DNA of 64,000 nucleotides from Paraburkholderia sejongensis (GTDB lineage: Bacteria; Pseudomonadota; Gammaproteobacteria; Burkholderiales; Burkholderiaceae): contig NZ_JAJITD010000005.1 of NCBI RefSeq assembly GCF_020880815.1, forward strand, positions 186,001-250,000, read 5' to 3'. Positions within the stretch are counted from its first letter, which is position 1; every line of letters begins with the position of its first letter. The notes beneath the pieces were generated by a model. That model worked only from the letters and a program-made list of their open reading frames with translations. It made no database searches and was not told where the DNA came from. Shown one piece after another: positions 22,869-35,765 of the stretch. Made by a program: the position numbers and the translations under genes.

Positions 22869-23684
22869 ATGAACAAGGCAGCACTCGCGATGCTCGGCGC
22901 ACTCGCCGGCGTTCTGATACAGGTCGGCGCGGCCAGCGCGCAAACCGCCACGGCCACTACCGCGACCGCAGCCGCGGCCGCGCCCTCCCGGCTCGACGAC
23001 GTCATCAGCCGCGGCACGCTGCGCGCGTGCACGACCGGCGACTACAAGCCCTATTCGTTCTACAAGGGCGATGGCCAGTTCGAAGGGATCGACATCGACA
23101 TGGCGGAATCGCTCGCCAAGTCGCTTGGCGTGAAGACCGAGTTCGTGAAGACCTCGTGGTCGAATCTGATGAACGACTTCGTCGCGAAATGCGACATCGG
23201 CATCGGAGGCGTGTCGCCGATCCTCGAGCGGCAAAAGCGCGCGTTCTTCACGCAGGCTTATATGATCGACGGCAAAACGCCGATCGTCCGCTGCGACGAC
23301 GTCAGTAAATTCCAGACCGTCGCGCAGATCGACCAGCCGAACGTGCGCGTGATCGTCAATCCGGGCGGCACCAACGAACGCTTCGCGAAGCAGTTCTTCC
23401 AGCACGCGAACGTGACCGTCTATCCGGACAACGTGACGATCTTCAAGCAGATCCTCGCGGGCAAGGCGGACGTGATGGTCACCGATGCGTCGGAGACGCT
23501 GCTGCAGCAGAAGCTCAATCCGGGACTGTGCTCAGTGCATCCGGACAAGCCGTTCCAGTACGGGGAGAAAGCCTGGCTGCTGCCGCGCGGCGACGTCGCG
23601 TTCCAGCAGTACGTCGATCAGTGGCTGCATCTCGCGCGCGCCACCGGCGAATATCAGGCAATTTCCGACAAGTGGCTGAAATAG
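22869..23684 (+). CDS. periplasmic cyclohexadienyl dehydratase-like protein (PheC family)
   Basis: A 271-residue secreted protein (signal peptide, cleavage near ASA at residue 24) with the fold of polar amino acid binding proteins. It shares long runs with P. aeruginosa PheC: TTGDYKPYSF, DGKTPIVRC, VNPGGTNERFA, PDNVTIFKQILAGKADVM and YVDQWLHLA. The Glu in TDASE (residue 209) aligns with the residue I recall as the catalytic acid of PheC. PheC converts prephenate or arogenate to phenylpyruvate or phenylalanine in the periplasm. No ABC permease is adjacent, which fits an enzyme better than a transporter subunit. A binding-protein role is the alternative. Confidence 0.72.
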   Translation: MNKAALAMLGALAGVLIQVGAASAQTATATTATAAAAAPSRLDDVISRGTLRACTTGDYKPYSFYKGDGQFEGIDIDMAESLAKSLGVKTEFVKTSWSNLMNDFVAKCDIGIGGVSPILERQKRAFFTQAYMIDGKTPIVRCDDVSKFQTVAQIDQPNVRVIVNPGGTNERFAKQFFQHANVTVYPDNVTIFKQILAGKADVMVTDASETLLQQKLNPGLCSVHPDKPFQYGEKAWLLPRGDVAFQQYVDQWLHLARATGEYQAISDKWLK

Positions 23685-24148
23685 TCAGGAGCAAGGTCAC
23701 CTGCTCCGGGTTACGTTTACCGGACGCAGGTGGCCAGTTGAGACTCAAACGATCGTGTAACCATGCGCGACGTTGCAGGATGCGTGCGAGAGGCCCGCAC
23801 TAGTCCGTCCCTACTCGATGCGACCCTCTTTAATGCGGCAGCCAATGCGGATGAAATTGTTGCGACGCACCACTTTCGTCTGTTCTGACCGACAGAAATT
23901 CGGGCCAGTTTTGCGGCTCTTGTAACAGCGCAAACACGCGTTACAGCCGATGCATACGCAACCATTTATGCGCAATCGACTGATCTATTTATGCCGCACT
24001 ATGCGTCCCGAATAGCATCAATCGGGCGTATGAGATTGCGCACTAGTCATCGGTAAATATTACGTTTCAAACATTTTAGTTTGGCAATAAATCCCGCAGC
24101 GCCTTATCTGGCGGGCGTTACAACCTGAAACACTTTGTTACGGCCTTC

Positions 24149-24319
24149 CTAGAGTAATTCGCCCACAATGCCCTCAACGGTTTCAACACGGATGTGGCGG
24201 GGTGCGTGGTGTGAGCGGATACGATGCACTTGCCGGTCGGCGCTTGCCGAAGCCCTGTGAAGGGGCATCCCTGCTGGGGCCGCAGTTCGACGCAGGGTCG
24301 TCGTGATAGTCGGTCCCAT
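24149..24319 (-). CDS. possible 56-residue small protein
   Basis: The ATG at 24319 is preceded by GAGGAG at ideal spacing (GAGGAGACCAAAG-ATG), the main reason to report it. The product starts MGPTITTTLRRTAAPAG and is Arg/His-rich with no membrane segment; I do not recognise it. The codons right after the start encode Thr-Ile-Thr-Thr-Thr, reminiscent of an attenuator leader peptide, but no biosynthetic gene lies downstream on this strand. It may also be a chance frame. Confidence 0.3.
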   Translation of the reverse strand: MGPTITTTLRRTAAPAGMPLHRASASADRQVHRIRSHHAPRHIRVETVEGIVGELL

Positions 24320-24359
24320 CTTTGGTCTCCTCGCGCTAACCCCGTAGCGTGTGGTTTTT

Positions 24360-24384
24360 AGCGGGCTCCAGGCCCGCTTTTTTT
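24360..24384 (+). terminator. intrinsic terminator with no assigned upstream gene
   Basis: AGCGGGC / GCCCGCT with a TCCAG loop is followed by seven T. The orientation is for plus-strand transcripts. The nearest plus-strand gene ends nearly 700 bases earlier. Confidence 0.7.
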
Positions 24385-24489
24385 TCGCCTGTACAAACGT
24401 TTGCGAGGCGGAAAGAAAACCCTCACGACGTTTGCGTATCCCTTCCTTCGCTGTCGCAGCGGGCCCCGGTACCAGCGGCCCGCATCGCG

Positions 24490-26220
24490 TCACGCGGTCT
24501 TGTCCTGCTTCAGCTGGAGTTCACCGATCATCCGTTCGCGCATCACGAACTTCTGCACTTTGCCGGTCACCGTCATCGGCAATTCGTCGACGAAGCGGAT
24601 ATAGCGCGGGATCTTGTAGTGGGCGATCTGCCCCTGGCAGAACTGCTGGATTTCCTCACGGGTCGACTGTTCGCCGGCCCGCAGCACGACCCACGCGCAG
24701 ACTTCCTCACCGTACTTCGAATCGGGCACGCCGAACACCTGCACGCTCTGGATTTTCGGATGCCGGAACAGAAACTCCTCGATCTCGCGCGGATAAATGT
24801 TTTCGCCGCCGCGAATCAGCATGTCCTTCAGGCGGCCGACGATATTGCAGTAGCCCTCGCTATCGAGCGTCGCCAGATCGCCGGTATGCATCCAGCCGTC
24901 GATGATGCTCTCTCGCGTCTTCGCTTCGTCGCCCCAATAGCCGAGCATCACCGAGTAGCCGCGCGTGCACAGCTCGCCAGTTTCGCCCACCGGCACGATG
25001 TTGCCGAGCGGATCGACGATTTTGACTTCGAGATGCGGCTGGATACGGCCCACGGTCGTCGTGCGCTTGTCCAGCGGGTCGGTGGTCGAGCTCTGAAACG
25101 ACACCGGGCTCGTCTCGGTCATCCCATAAGCGATCGTGATCTCGCTCAGGTGCATCTTGGAGACGACCTTCTTCATCGTTTCGATCGGGCAGGGCGAGCC
25201 CGCCATGATGCCGGTACGCAGGCGCGAGAAGTCGTAGGACGGGAAATCCGGGTGATCGAGTTCCGCGATGAACATCGTCGGCACGCCGTGCAGCGCGGTG
25301 CACTTTTCCTCCGCGGTCGCCGCGAGCGTCGCAGCCGGATCGAAGCCCTCGCCGGGGAACACCATGTTCGCGCCGACCGACACGCACGCGAGCACCGCCA
25401 GCACCATCCCGAAGCAGTGATAGAGCGGCACGGGGATGCACAGGCCGTCCTGCTCGGACAGCCGCATCGCGATCGCGATATAGCGCGCGTTGTTGACGAC
25501 GTTGCTGTGGGTCAGCGTCGCGCCCTTCGGATTGCCGGTGGTGCCGCTGGTGAACTGGATGTTGATCGGGTCGTCGCACGACAGCGTCGCGCCGATCGCA
25601 TCGAGCCGGGCAACGTCGAGCGAGGCGCGGCCGCGCTCCACCAGATCGGAAAAGCTCAGCATCCCCGGCGTGTCCGTGTCGCACATGCGGATCACGTAGC
25701 GCAGATCGGGCAGCCGCGCCGCACGCAGCTCACCGGGCGCCTGAGTCGCCAGCTCGGGCGCGAGCTCCTGCAGCATCTCCAGGTACATAGAGGTCTTGAA
25801 GCGCTCGGCCGCGATGATCGCCTTGCAACCCACCTTGTTCAGTGCGTATTCGAGTTCCGCGAGGCGATAGGCCGGATTGATGTTGACGAGGATCGCGCCG
25901 ATGCGCGCGGTGGCGAACTGGGTCAGCAGCCATTCGACGCGATTCGGCGACCAGATGCCGACGCGATCGCCCTTCTCTATGCCGAGCGCGAGAAGCCCGG
26001 ACGCCAACACGTCGACTTCGTCCGAGAACTCCTGCCATGTCCAGCGAATGCCCTGCTCACGAAACACCACCGCCGGCCGTGCGGGAAAACGCGCGACGGT
26101 CTCGCGGAGAAACTCGCCGACGGTCGCCCGACTCAGCGGATTGTCGGTCGACCCGCGTACGTACGAGAGTCCGTCTTTGGGTTCGATCAATGCACCTTCG
26201 CCCAAACTATGCGTTGCCAT
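24490..26220 (-). CDS. AMP-binding acyl-CoA synthetase (fatty/short-chain acid-CoA ligase)
   Basis: A 576-residue member of the ANL superfamily that activates a carboxylic acid to its acyl-AMP and then to the CoA thioester. Visible motifs are the phosphate loop [18 protein letters not shown] (about residues 222-240), YGMTETSP (about 365), [27 protein letters not shown] and a C-terminal TGKVQK lysine motif. Composition and length match the AMP-binding proteins found with beta-oxidation and short-chain acyl-CoA pathways; the acid is not known. The ATG at 26220 is used, with GGAGAC upstream; an open extension to 26301 lacks family sequence. It is not in an obvious operon. Confidence 0.85.
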   Translation of the reverse strand: MATHSLGEGALIEPKDGLSYVRGSTDNPLSRATVGEFLRETVARFPARPAVVFREQGIRWTWQEFSDEVDVLASGLLALGIEKGDRVGIWSPNRVEWLLTQFATARIGAILVNINPAYRLAELEYALNKVGCKAIIAAERFKTSMYLEMLQELAPELATQAPGELRAARLPDLRYVIRMCDTDTPGMLSFSDLVERGRASLDVARLDAIGATLSCDDPINIQFTSGTTGNPKGATLTHSNVVNNARYIAIAMRLSEQDGLCIPVPLYHCFGMVLAVLACVSVGANMVFPGEGFDPAATLAATAEEKCTALHGVPTMFIAELDHPDFPSYDFSRLRTGIMAGSPCPIETMKKVVSKMHLSEITIAYGMTETSPVSFQSSTTDPLDKRTTTVGRIQPHLEVKIVDPLGNIVPVGETGELCTRGYSVMLGYWGDEAKTRESIIDGWMHTGDLATLDSEGYCNIVGRLKDMLIRGGENIYPREIEEFLFRHPKIQSVQVFGVPDSKYGEEVCAWVVLRAGEQSTREEIQQFCQGQIAHYKIPRYIRFVDELPMTVTGKVQKFVMRERMIGELQLKQDKTA

Positions 26221-26414
26221 GGTGTTGTCTCCGCGAGCGTGAGCGCGAGCACGCCCGCTCAAAATGAATTTGAAATCGATTGTGCACCGGCGACCACGCA
26301 ACCGGCATCAAGTGTTACCCGCAGCGCATCGCCGCCGCCGTGCGTGACCCGCGACCTGGTCGTTTTCCAACCACGTGACTCGTCTTACCTTTCCGTAAAC
26401 GTCAACTGGACGTC

Positions 26415-26440
26415 AAAAAAAAGCAGCCGCGAGGGCTGCT
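26415..26440 (-). terminator. intrinsic terminator of the atp operon
   Basis: Read on the minus strand, an AGCAGCC / GGCTGCT stem with a short loop runs into eight T. It lies 21 bases after the atpC stop and ends the ATP synthase transcript. Confidence 0.88.
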
Positions 26441-26460
26441 TTCATCTACTACGTGTTGCT

Positions 26461-26886
26461 TCAGTGCTGACCGCGCAGCTTGCGCAGACGCTGGATCGCT
26501 GCGAGCTGCGCCGTCGCGTACGCGAGTTCCGCTTGCGCGGTCGCGTACTCGAGATTCGAGCCCGTGTTCTGCAGCGCCTCTTCCGCGCGCTTGCGTGCGT
26601 CTTCAGCCTTGGCTTCGTCGAGATCCTTGCCGCGGATCGCGGTGTCGGCGAGAACCGTCACTGCGCCCGGCTGGACTTCGAGAATGCCGCCGGCGACGAA
26701 CACGAATTCTTCTTCGCCGTTTTCGGCTTCGATGCGCACCGCACCCGGACGAATCCGCGTGATCAGCGGCGTGTGGCCCGGCAGAATGCCGAGTTCACCC
26801 GCTTCGCCCGGTAGCGCGACGAATTTCGCCTGGCCCGAGAAGATTTCCTCTTCCGCGCTGACGACGTCTACTTTAATGGTTGCCAT
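26461..26886 (-). CDS. atpC: ATP synthase F1 epsilon subunit
   Basis: The 141-residue epsilon subunit, part of the F1 rotor stalk and an inhibitor of ATP hydrolysis. It has the beta-barrel N-terminal half ([37 protein letters not shown]) and a helical C-terminal hairpin. It is the last gene of the atp operon, 153 bases after atpD; that gap holds a perfect stem-loop. Confidence 0.96.
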   Translation of the reverse strand: MATIKVDVVSAEEEIFSGQAKFVALPGEAGELGILPGHTPLITRIRPGAVRIEAENGEEEFVFVAGGILEVQPGAVTVLADTAIRGKDLDEAKAEDARKRAEEALQNTGSNLEYATAQAELAYATAQLAAIQRLRKLRGQH

Positions 26887-26971
26887 AAGTGTCGACTCCT
26901 GTCGACGAGAGCCGGTGCGTGAGCATCGACTCTCGTCCCATTCAAGGCGGGGTGAGCGTTGTGAGAGGCGC

Positions 26972-26993
26972 GATAAGTCACGAGTGACTTATC
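26972..26993 (-). promoter_or_regulatory. perfect stem-loop between atpD and atpC
   Basis: GATAAGTCAC (26972-26981) and GTGACTTATC (26984-26993) form a perfect ten-base inverted repeat with only two bases between the arms. No T-run follows, so it is unlikely to be a terminator. As RNA it could stabilise the upstream message or mark a processing site. Confidence 0.5.
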
Positions 26994-27039
26994 TAACCGG
27001 CAAAAAATCTTGCCGCGCCCGCTTCGTTACACCCGACCT

Positions 27040-28452
<1,413 letters not shown>

Positions 28453-28535
28453 TCAATTCTTCACTCGCGCAAAGGCGCAGTTTCTTCGATGGGTGCGCCG
28501 CGAGGGCGCACGCGTTGCGACATGCCTGACTACGA

Positions 28536-29420
28536 TCAGACCGCCGCCGCTCCACCGACGATTTCCGACAGTTCTTTCGTGATCGCGGCCTGACGGCTCT
28601 TGTTGTACACGAGCTGCAGATCGTTGATGACCGTCTTCGCGTTGTCCGAAGCGGCCTTCATTGCCACCATCCGGGCCGACTGTTCCGATGCCATGTTTTC
28701 CGCGACGGCCTGATAGACCAGCGCTTCGACATAACGCACCAGCAGTTCGTCCACCACGGCCTGTGCATCCGGCTCGTAGATGTAGTCCCACTGGGTGCTC
28801 GGCGTCGTGCCGTCTGCTTCCTTGCTCTCGAACTGGTCTGCCGACAGCGGCAGCAGTTGCTCGATCACCGGCTCCTGCTTCATCGTGTTGACGAAGCGCG
28901 TGTACGCGAGGTACACCGCCGAAACCTTGCCTTCCGAGTACAGGTCGAGCTGCACCTTCACCGCGCCGATCAGCTTTTCCAGATGCGGGGTGTCGCCCAG
29001 CTGCACGACGTTCGACACGACCTTCGCCTGCAGACGGTTCAGGAAACCCAGACCCTTGCTGCCGATCGCCGTTGCTTCGACGGTCTTGCTCTGGCCTTCC
29101 AGTTCCTTGAACTTCTGCAGCGTCGCGCGCAGCACGTTGGTGTTCATCCCGCCGCACAGACCTTTGTCGGTCGTAACTAGGATGAAGCCGGCCGCCTTCG
29201 CGCCGTCGTTCGCCACCATGAAGGGGTGACGATACTCCGGGTTCGCGCGGCTCATGTGCGCAGCGATGTCGCGGACCTTGTCGGCATACGGGCGAGCAGA
29301 GCGCATACGCTCCTGAGCGCGGCGCATCTTCGATGCGGCCACCATCTCCATCGCTTTCGTGATCTTGCGCGTGTTCTGCACGCTCTTGATCTTGCCGCGA
29401 ATTTCCTTCATTCCAGCCAT
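28536..29420 (-). CDS. atpG: ATP synthase F1 gamma subunit
   Basis: The central rotor shaft of F1. The start at 29420 ([20 protein letters not shown]) is chosen over the ATG at 29528 because the family begins there and TTGCTCC-proximal sequence gives an AAGGAGC-type ribosome-binding site on the minus strand. The 294-residue product keeps the N-terminal [24 protein letters not shown] and the C-terminal coiled coil ([22 protein letters not shown]). Confidence 0.96.
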   Translation of the reverse strand: MAGMKEIRGKIKSVQNTRKITKAMEMVAASKMRRAQERMRSARPYADKVRDIAAHMSRANPEYRHPFMVANDGAKAAGFILVTTDKGLCGGMNTNVLRATLQKFKELEGQSKTVEATAIGSKGLGFLNRLQAKVVSNVVQLGDTPHLEKLIGAVKVQLDLYSEGKVSAVYLAYTRFVNTMKQEPVIEQLLPLSADQFESKEADGTTPSTQWDYIYEPDAQAVVDELLVRYVEALVYQAVAENMASEQSARMVAMKAASDNAKTVINDLQLVYNKSRQAAITKELSEIVGGAAAV

Positions 29421-29560
29421 TGCTTGCTCCTTGTCGGCCCGAGCCGGCGCTTTCGCGCTTACCCGGACCCCGTGCCAAGCGGATCGAAACAGCGCGGGGG
29501 CATTCGCATGCGGCCCGCGCCGCTTCAAAATCCGTTTATGCCTTGCGAATCACTCGCGGA

Positions 29561-31102
<1,542 letters not shown>

Positions 31103-31158
31103 TATTCGCTCCTGATAGTCAATTCTGTTGCGTGCCAGCCGCTAAAGCGCGAGGCGCT

Positions 31159-31698
31159 TCAGGCCGTCAGGGCCGTCTGCATGCTGGCGAGCCGCGCGCG
31201 GACCGAGGTATCGAGCACTTCGTCGCCGACCGTCACGCGCACGCCGCCGATCAACGACTGGTCGACTTCGACCGTCGGCTTCAGCTTGCGTTTGAACTTG
31301 CGTTCGAGGCTTGCGACGAGTTCATTCAACTGCGCACCTTCGAGCGGGAATGCGCTGGTAATCAGCACATCTGCCGCCCCTTCGCGGGCGTTCTTCAACT
31401 CTTCGAACTGCGAGGCGATTTCCGGCAGCAATTGCAGGCGATGGTTGTCGACCAGCATCTGCACCAGATTCTTCGCTTGCGCGTTGTCCTTGAGCGGCGA
31501 CTTGACCGCAGCCAGCAGCAGATCGCTAACCTGGGCGCGGCTCACTTTCGGGCTCGAGGCGATCGACAGCACTTCGGGCAGACGCGCAACCTGTGCCAGC
31601 TCCTGCACGAGCGTGGACCAGGCGGCGATGTCACCAGCTTCGGCCACGCCAAACAGCGCTTCCGCGTACGGACGGGCGATGGTTGCAAGTTCGGCCAT
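31159..31698 (-). CDS. atpH: ATP synthase F1 delta subunit
   Basis: The 179-residue subunit at the top of F1 that anchors the peripheral stalk. It starts [20 protein letters not shown] and ends with the family pattern [26 protein letters not shown]. The start lies two bases after the atpF stop, a sign of tight coupling. Confidence 0.97.
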   Translation of the reverse strand: MAELATIARPYAEALFGVAEAGDIAAWSTLVQELAQVARLPEVLSIASSPKVSRAQVSDLLLAAVKSPLKDNAQAKNLVQMLVDNHRLQLLPEIASQFEELKNAREGAADVLITSAFPLEGAQLNELVASLERKFKRKLKPTVEVDQSLIGGVRVTVGDEVLDTSVRARLASMQTALTA

Positions 31699-31700
31699 GA

Positions 31701-32171
31701 TCAGAGCTCGGCTTTCAGTTGATTCAGCAGGTCAGCGTGAGCTGCCTGGTCGACTTCGCGCTTCAGGATCTGTTCAGCGCCCTTGACGGCGAGTGCGGCA
31801 ACTTCACCGCGCAGCGTTTCGCGCGCCTTCACAACCTGCTGGTCCGCGTCGGCTTTGGCCTGAGCGAGAATCCGGGCGGCTTCGGCTTGCGCTTGAGCCT
31901 TGATTTCGTCGGCGACTGCGACCGCGCGCTTTTCAGCGTCGGCAATGCGTTGCTGACCGTCGTTGCGAGCCTGGGCGAGTTCCTGATCGACGCGCTTGTG
32001 AGCGGCCTCCAGTTCCTGCTTGCCCTTTTCCGCGGCGGACAGCCCGTCCGCGATCTTCTTCGCGCGTTCGTCGATGGCGTTGATCAGCGGCGGCCACACG
32101 AATTTCATCGTGAACCACGCGAGGATCAGGAACACGACCATTTGCGCAAACAGAGTTGCGTTGAGATTCAC
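31701..32171 (-). CDS. atpF: ATP synthase F0 b subunit
   Basis: The 156-residue peripheral-stalk subunit: one N-terminal membrane helix (residues 5-24) then a long charged Ala/Lys/Glu coiled coil typical of subunit b. It lies between atpE and atpH. Confidence 0.97.
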   Translation of the reverse strand: MNLNATLFAQMVVFLILAWFTMKFVWPPLINAIDERAKKIADGLSAAEKGKQELEAAHKRVDQELAQARNDGQQRIADAEKRAVAVADEIKAQAQAEAARILAQAKADADQQVVKARETLRGEVAALAVKGAEQILKREVDQAAHADLLNQLKAEL

Positions 32172-32307
32172 GGTGTTTCCTTAAACGTTGCTAGTTCGGA
32201 AAGTGAAACGGCAAGGCGCTCATCGATTCTGTTCGATCAGCGCCCCAGTACCCGTTCCGCCCTGCGCCTTTACCAGTTATAGCTCAGGCGCAAACCTCCG
32301 AGGAACC

Positions 32308-32601
<294 letters not shown>

Positions 32602-32659
32602 TTAGAACTGGTTGGAACTGGGATTTAAAAAACTGCGATTCTTTTACTGACAGCGCGGG

Positions 32660-33511
32660 TTAGTGCGTGTCGTGTGCCTGGCCGATATACACCAGCGTCA
32701 GCATCATGAAAATGAACGCCTGCAGCAGCACGATCAGGATGTGGAAGATAGACCACACCGTGCCGGCGAACACGTGGCCGATGAAGCCAAGCACCGTCGT
32801 GTCCGCGCCGAAGCTCCACAGACTGCCGAGCAGGGCAATCAGCAGGAACAACAGTTCGCCCGCGTACATGTTGCCGAACAGCCGCATGCCGAGCGAGACC
32901 GTCTTCGCGACGAACTCGATGATGTTCAGTGCAAGGTTCGGGATCCACAGCAGCGGATGCGCGCCGAACGGAGCGGACAGCAGTTCATGCACGAAGCCGC
33001 CGGCGCCTTTGATCTTGAAGTTGTAGTAAATCATCAGCACGAACACGCCGAGCGCGATGCCGATCGTGCCGTTCAGGTCGGCGGTCGGCACGAGGCGGTG
33101 GTGCGGGATGGCTTCCGACAGACCCAGCCAGCCGATCACGCGGCCCGGCAGGTCGACGGGGATGAAGTCGAGGGAGTTCATCAGCGCGACCCAGACGAAC
33201 ACGGTCAGCGCGAGAGGTGCGATGAAGGTGCGCGAGCCGTGGATCATCGCCTTCGATTGATCCTCGACCATTTCGACCAGCATTTCGATCGCGCACTGGA
33301 AACGGCCCGGCACGCCGGACGTTGCCTTGCGGGCTGCCAGATGCAGCACGAAGATCGTGACGAGGCCGCACACGATCGACCAGAAGAGGGTGTCGAGATT
33401 CCACACATGGATGTCGAAAATCGACGTCTGGTGCGCGGTGGAAAAGTTCTGCAAGTGGTGCGCGATGTACTCGGACGGATCCATTGCGCGCGTGCCTTCG
33501 CTAGCTGCCAT
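32660..33511 (-). CDS. atpB: ATP synthase F0 a subunit
   Basis: A 283-residue membrane subunit that forms the proton half-channels. The essential Arg is in the SLGMRLFGNMYAGELLFLLI helix; five to six membrane helices are visible. The ATG at 33511 (MAASEGTRAMDPSEY) gives the usual Burkholderia length, although its ribosome-binding site is weak; an upstream extension to 33613 is not family sequence. Confidence 0.95.
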   Translation of the reverse strand: MAASEGTRAMDPSEYIAHHLQNFSTAHQTSIFDIHVWNLDTLFWSIVCGLVTIFVLHLAARKATSGVPGRFQCAIEMLVEMVEDQSKAMIHGSRTFIAPLALTVFVWVALMNSLDFIPVDLPGRVIGWLGLSEAIPHHRLVPTADLNGTIGIALGVFVLMIYYNFKIKGAGGFVHELLSAPFGAHPLLWIPNLALNIIEFVAKTVSLGMRLFGNMYAGELLFLLIALLGSLWSFGADTTVLGFIGHVFAGTVWSIFHILIVLLQAFIFMMLTLVYIGQAHDTH

Positions 33512-33676
33512 ATCGTTAAAGCCACCCAAATTGTCGAAAATCGTCTCAGGCCGTGCCCGCCGAAATGCTCTATTGCGGGAACGCGCCGGGTGTGGGCCAT
33601 GTCTGAACCGCACACCGGATACCGGCGCCAGGCGCCGGCCCTAAATTCTTTTTGCCACTATTTTTTTGCTGCTACC

Positions 33677-34222
33677 TTAGCGCCACGCCAAGGCGATCCA
33701 GTAAGTCTTCAGCGCGATGAGGTAGGTCACGAGCAGCGGAATCCAGCGTACGTCGTGGTACCAGAAGGCGATCGCGACAAACATCGCAATCGTTGTCCCC
33801 ATCTTGAGCGCTTCGCCGATCATCCAGCTCATTACGGTCTCGGCGCCGCCCAATTTCTTCAAACGTGCCGCGAACAACGCGCCCGGCACCCAGCAGATTG
33901 CTCCCCCCAGGAACGCGGACAGCGCAGCAGCGCCCGGCGGCTTGTAAAACAGCCACCACGCCAGCGTAGCAACCAGGGACAAAACCATTTGCGCTGCGAC
34001 GACCCTGAACGGCGTCACTCGCGATGGACGACCCACGTCAGGACCAAACAGCTTTTCCGCTTCGGCCCGCGTGAGCGGAACGATATTGTTGTCTTCCGGC
34101 GCGTCATCCCACGCTTCGGCCGGGTCGAACTCTCGACTGGCGGATGGACCGGGTGCGGAGCGTTCAGCGCGGTGTCTGTCGTCACCGTGCTCCGGCGACA
34201 GATTCGACGTTTTGAGCGCCAT
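33677..34222 (-). CDS. atpI: ATP synthase subunit I
   Basis: A 181-residue accessory protein encoded first in the atp operon. An acidic, polar N-terminal tail of about 70 residues precedes four membrane helices (VVAAQMVLSLVATLAWWLFY ... ITYWIALAWR-type end). In other bacteria AtpI helps c-ring assembly or Mg uptake. The long N-terminal tail is typical of betaproteobacterial members. A 165-base gap separates it from atpB. Confidence 0.9.
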   Translation of the reverse strand: MALKTSNLSPEHGDDRHRAERSAPGPSASREFDPAEAWDDAPEDNNIVPLTRAEAEKLFGPDVGRPSRVTPFRVVAAQMVLSLVATLAWWLFYKPPGAAALSAFLGGAICWVPGALFAARLKKLGGAETVMSWMIGEALKMGTTIAMFVAIAFWYHDVRWIPLLVTYLIALKTYWIALAWR

Positions 34223-34301
34223 CGCAGTGTTCCGAAAGTCTCGTGCCAGCCCGCGAGTTTACGCGGTGCTTACGGGGTTGCCGTGCAATTAAATCGGGGC
34301 G

Positions 34302-34330
34302 ATTGTAAGCGATAGTTGCAGGCAATTCAA
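34302..34330 (-). promoter_or_regulatory. sigma70-type promoter of the atp operon
   Basis: On the minus strand TTGAAT (34330-34325) and TACAAT (34307-34302) are separated by exactly 17 bases. The predicted start lies about 70 bases before the atpI ATG. Confidence 0.65.
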
Positions 34331-34859
34331 GACTTTAGGCCGCCCTATGAGCCGCGTGAAAAGCCTCTCCACGATACGGCAAAGCGCTCGTGCAACGTTC
34401 GATACACGTCAAATGTAAGGCGGGCGGGGGGTGGAGAAATCGATTGAGCGGAACGCATCGAGCCAAGCCGGCGAACGGGCCGTTCCGATGCCGCAGCGGA
34501 CGTGTCGAAAATGCAACAATCGCCATTTTTTTGCGACATCGATTATGCGGCCCGGCGCGTGGCCGGCTGTTAGGTAGCATGGACTGCGACGCAGATCTGC
34601 CGCACTGCTGATAGCGGGGCGTAAGGATGTTTACCTGAGGTCGCCCCACCTATATTCGGATTCCTGATCATCACAAATCCGTTTATTTAGGAATCCGTGA
34701 TAGAAAATTTGGGGCCGGACGTTTGGGGCGCGTGAACGAAGGTGAAAGCGCGGCGAGTCGAAAACCGTAGCGCCCGCTCACCGCCGTATACGTGATCCCG
34801 GAGAATGAAAGACAGCTTGCGGCCTTCGTCACACCCGGCCGCAAGCAAATTCCGGTTCT
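34331..34859. other. intergenic region between parB and the atp promoter
   Basis: I see no gene in about 530 bases. Short features are a GGATTCC...GGAATCC pair within 34655-34700 interleaved with ATCAC...GTGAT, and the hairpin after parB at 34815-34846. The rest shows nothing I can assign. Confidence 0.4.
34815..34846 (-). terminator. hairpin after parB
   Basis: Perfect ten-base arms GCTTGCGGCC / GGCCGCAAGC around a 12-base loop lie 14 bases after the parB stop. The minus-strand tail (TGTCTTTCATTC) is only moderately T-rich, so termination may be partial. Confidence 0.6.
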
Positions 34860-35747
34860 TTACACGTTGGCGTTGCCGCGCAGACGCAGAAGGATCCCTT
34901 CGAGCGCATCGAGATCGCCGAAGTCGACCATCACCTGGCCACGGCCGCGGCGGCCGAGCTTGATTTTGACCGTTGCCGACAGCAGGTCCGACAGTTCCTC
35001 TTCGAGCCGCCGGGTATCGCGGCCGCCGTCCGGATTCGCGCGCGCCTTCACCGCGGGCGTCACCTTCGTCGTCATCGCCACCAGCTTTTCGGTCTCGCGT
35101 ACCGACAGGCGCTTATTGACAACCTGGTTGGCTAGCGTGATCTGGGTCGCCGCATCGACGGCGAGCAGCGCGCGGGCGTGGCCCATGTCCAGATCGCCGG
35201 CGAGCAGCATCGTTTGCACCGGTGCTGCGAGATTGAGCAGACGCAGCAGGTTCGACACCGCGCTGCGCGAACGCCCGACCGACTCCGCCGCCTGCTCATG
35301 CGTGAAATTGAACTCGTCGAGCAGGCGCTGGATACCCTGTGCCTCTTCGAGCGGATTCAGATCTTCGCGCTGGATGTTCTCGATCAGCGCCATCGCGGCG
35401 GCAGCCTGATCCGGCACATCCTTCACGAGGACCGGCACCTCGTCGAGTCCCGCCAGCCGCGCCGCGCGAAAACGTCGTTCGCCCGCGATGATCTCATAGC
35501 GATCCGCACCGATCGGGCGGACCAGAATCGGCTGCATCAGACCCTGCGCGCGAATGCTTGCCGCGAGTTCCTGCAACGCGCCCTCGTCCATCCGGGTACG
35601 CGGCTGATATTTGCCCGCCTGCATCTTGCCGAGCGGCAGCACGTTCGGCGCGCCTTCGATCGTCACTGCTTCGGTGATATCCGCGGTGCCGCCGAGCAAT
35701 GCCTCCAGACCGCGGCCCAATCCCTTCTTTCTTGCAACTGCGTTCAT
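34860..35747 (-). CDS. parB: chromosome-partitioning protein ParB
   Basis: A CTP-dependent DNA clamp that loads at parS and guides origin segregation. The 295-residue protein has the N-terminal CTPase boxes (QYQPRTRMDEGALQELAASI-like segment near residue 50 and IIAGERRFRAARLAGL), a helix-turn-helix (THEQAAESVGRSRSAVSNLLRLL) that reads parS, and a C-terminal dimerisation domain. It lies 18 bases after parA. Two canonical parS sites are found 2.1 and 3.6 kb upstream of its start. Confidence 0.96.
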   Translation of the reverse strand: MNAVARKKGLGRGLEALLGGTADITEAVTIEGAPNVLPLGKMQAGKYQPRTRMDEGALQELAASIRAQGLMQPILVRPIGADRYEIIAGERRFRAARLAGLDEVPVLVKDVPDQAAAAMALIENIQREDLNPLEEAQGIQRLLDEFNFTHEQAAESVGRSRSAVSNLLRLLNLAAPVQTMLLAGDLDMGHARALLAVDAATQITLANQVVNKRLSVRETEKLVAMTTKVTPAVKARANPDGGRDTRRLEEELSDLLSATVKIKLGRRGRGQVMVDFGDLDALEGILLRLRGNANV

Positions 35748-35765
35748 CGTGCTTCCTCGATCCGC

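Larger units (their letters stand above)
23685..24489. other. 805-base region between the PheC-like gene and the acyl-CoA synthetase gene
   Basis: The region is AT-richer than its flanks. It holds a weak GGAGCA/TGCTCC hairpin just after the pheC-like stop (23688-23707), a TGTAAC...GTTACA inverted repeat (23921-23942), several GTTAC motifs, one small minus-strand frame with a strong ribosome-binding site (24149-24319), and a plus-strand intrinsic terminator at 24360-24384. No annotated plus-strand gene feeds that terminator, so an unrecognised short RNA or peptide is possible. Confidence 0.4.

Noticed and set aside
24149..24493. A 114-codon minus-strand frame extending the small 56-codon frame upstream
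   Set aside because: The extension overlaps the end of the acyl-CoA synthetase gene and the terminator hairpin and lacks a start signal; only the inner ATG has a ribosome-binding site.
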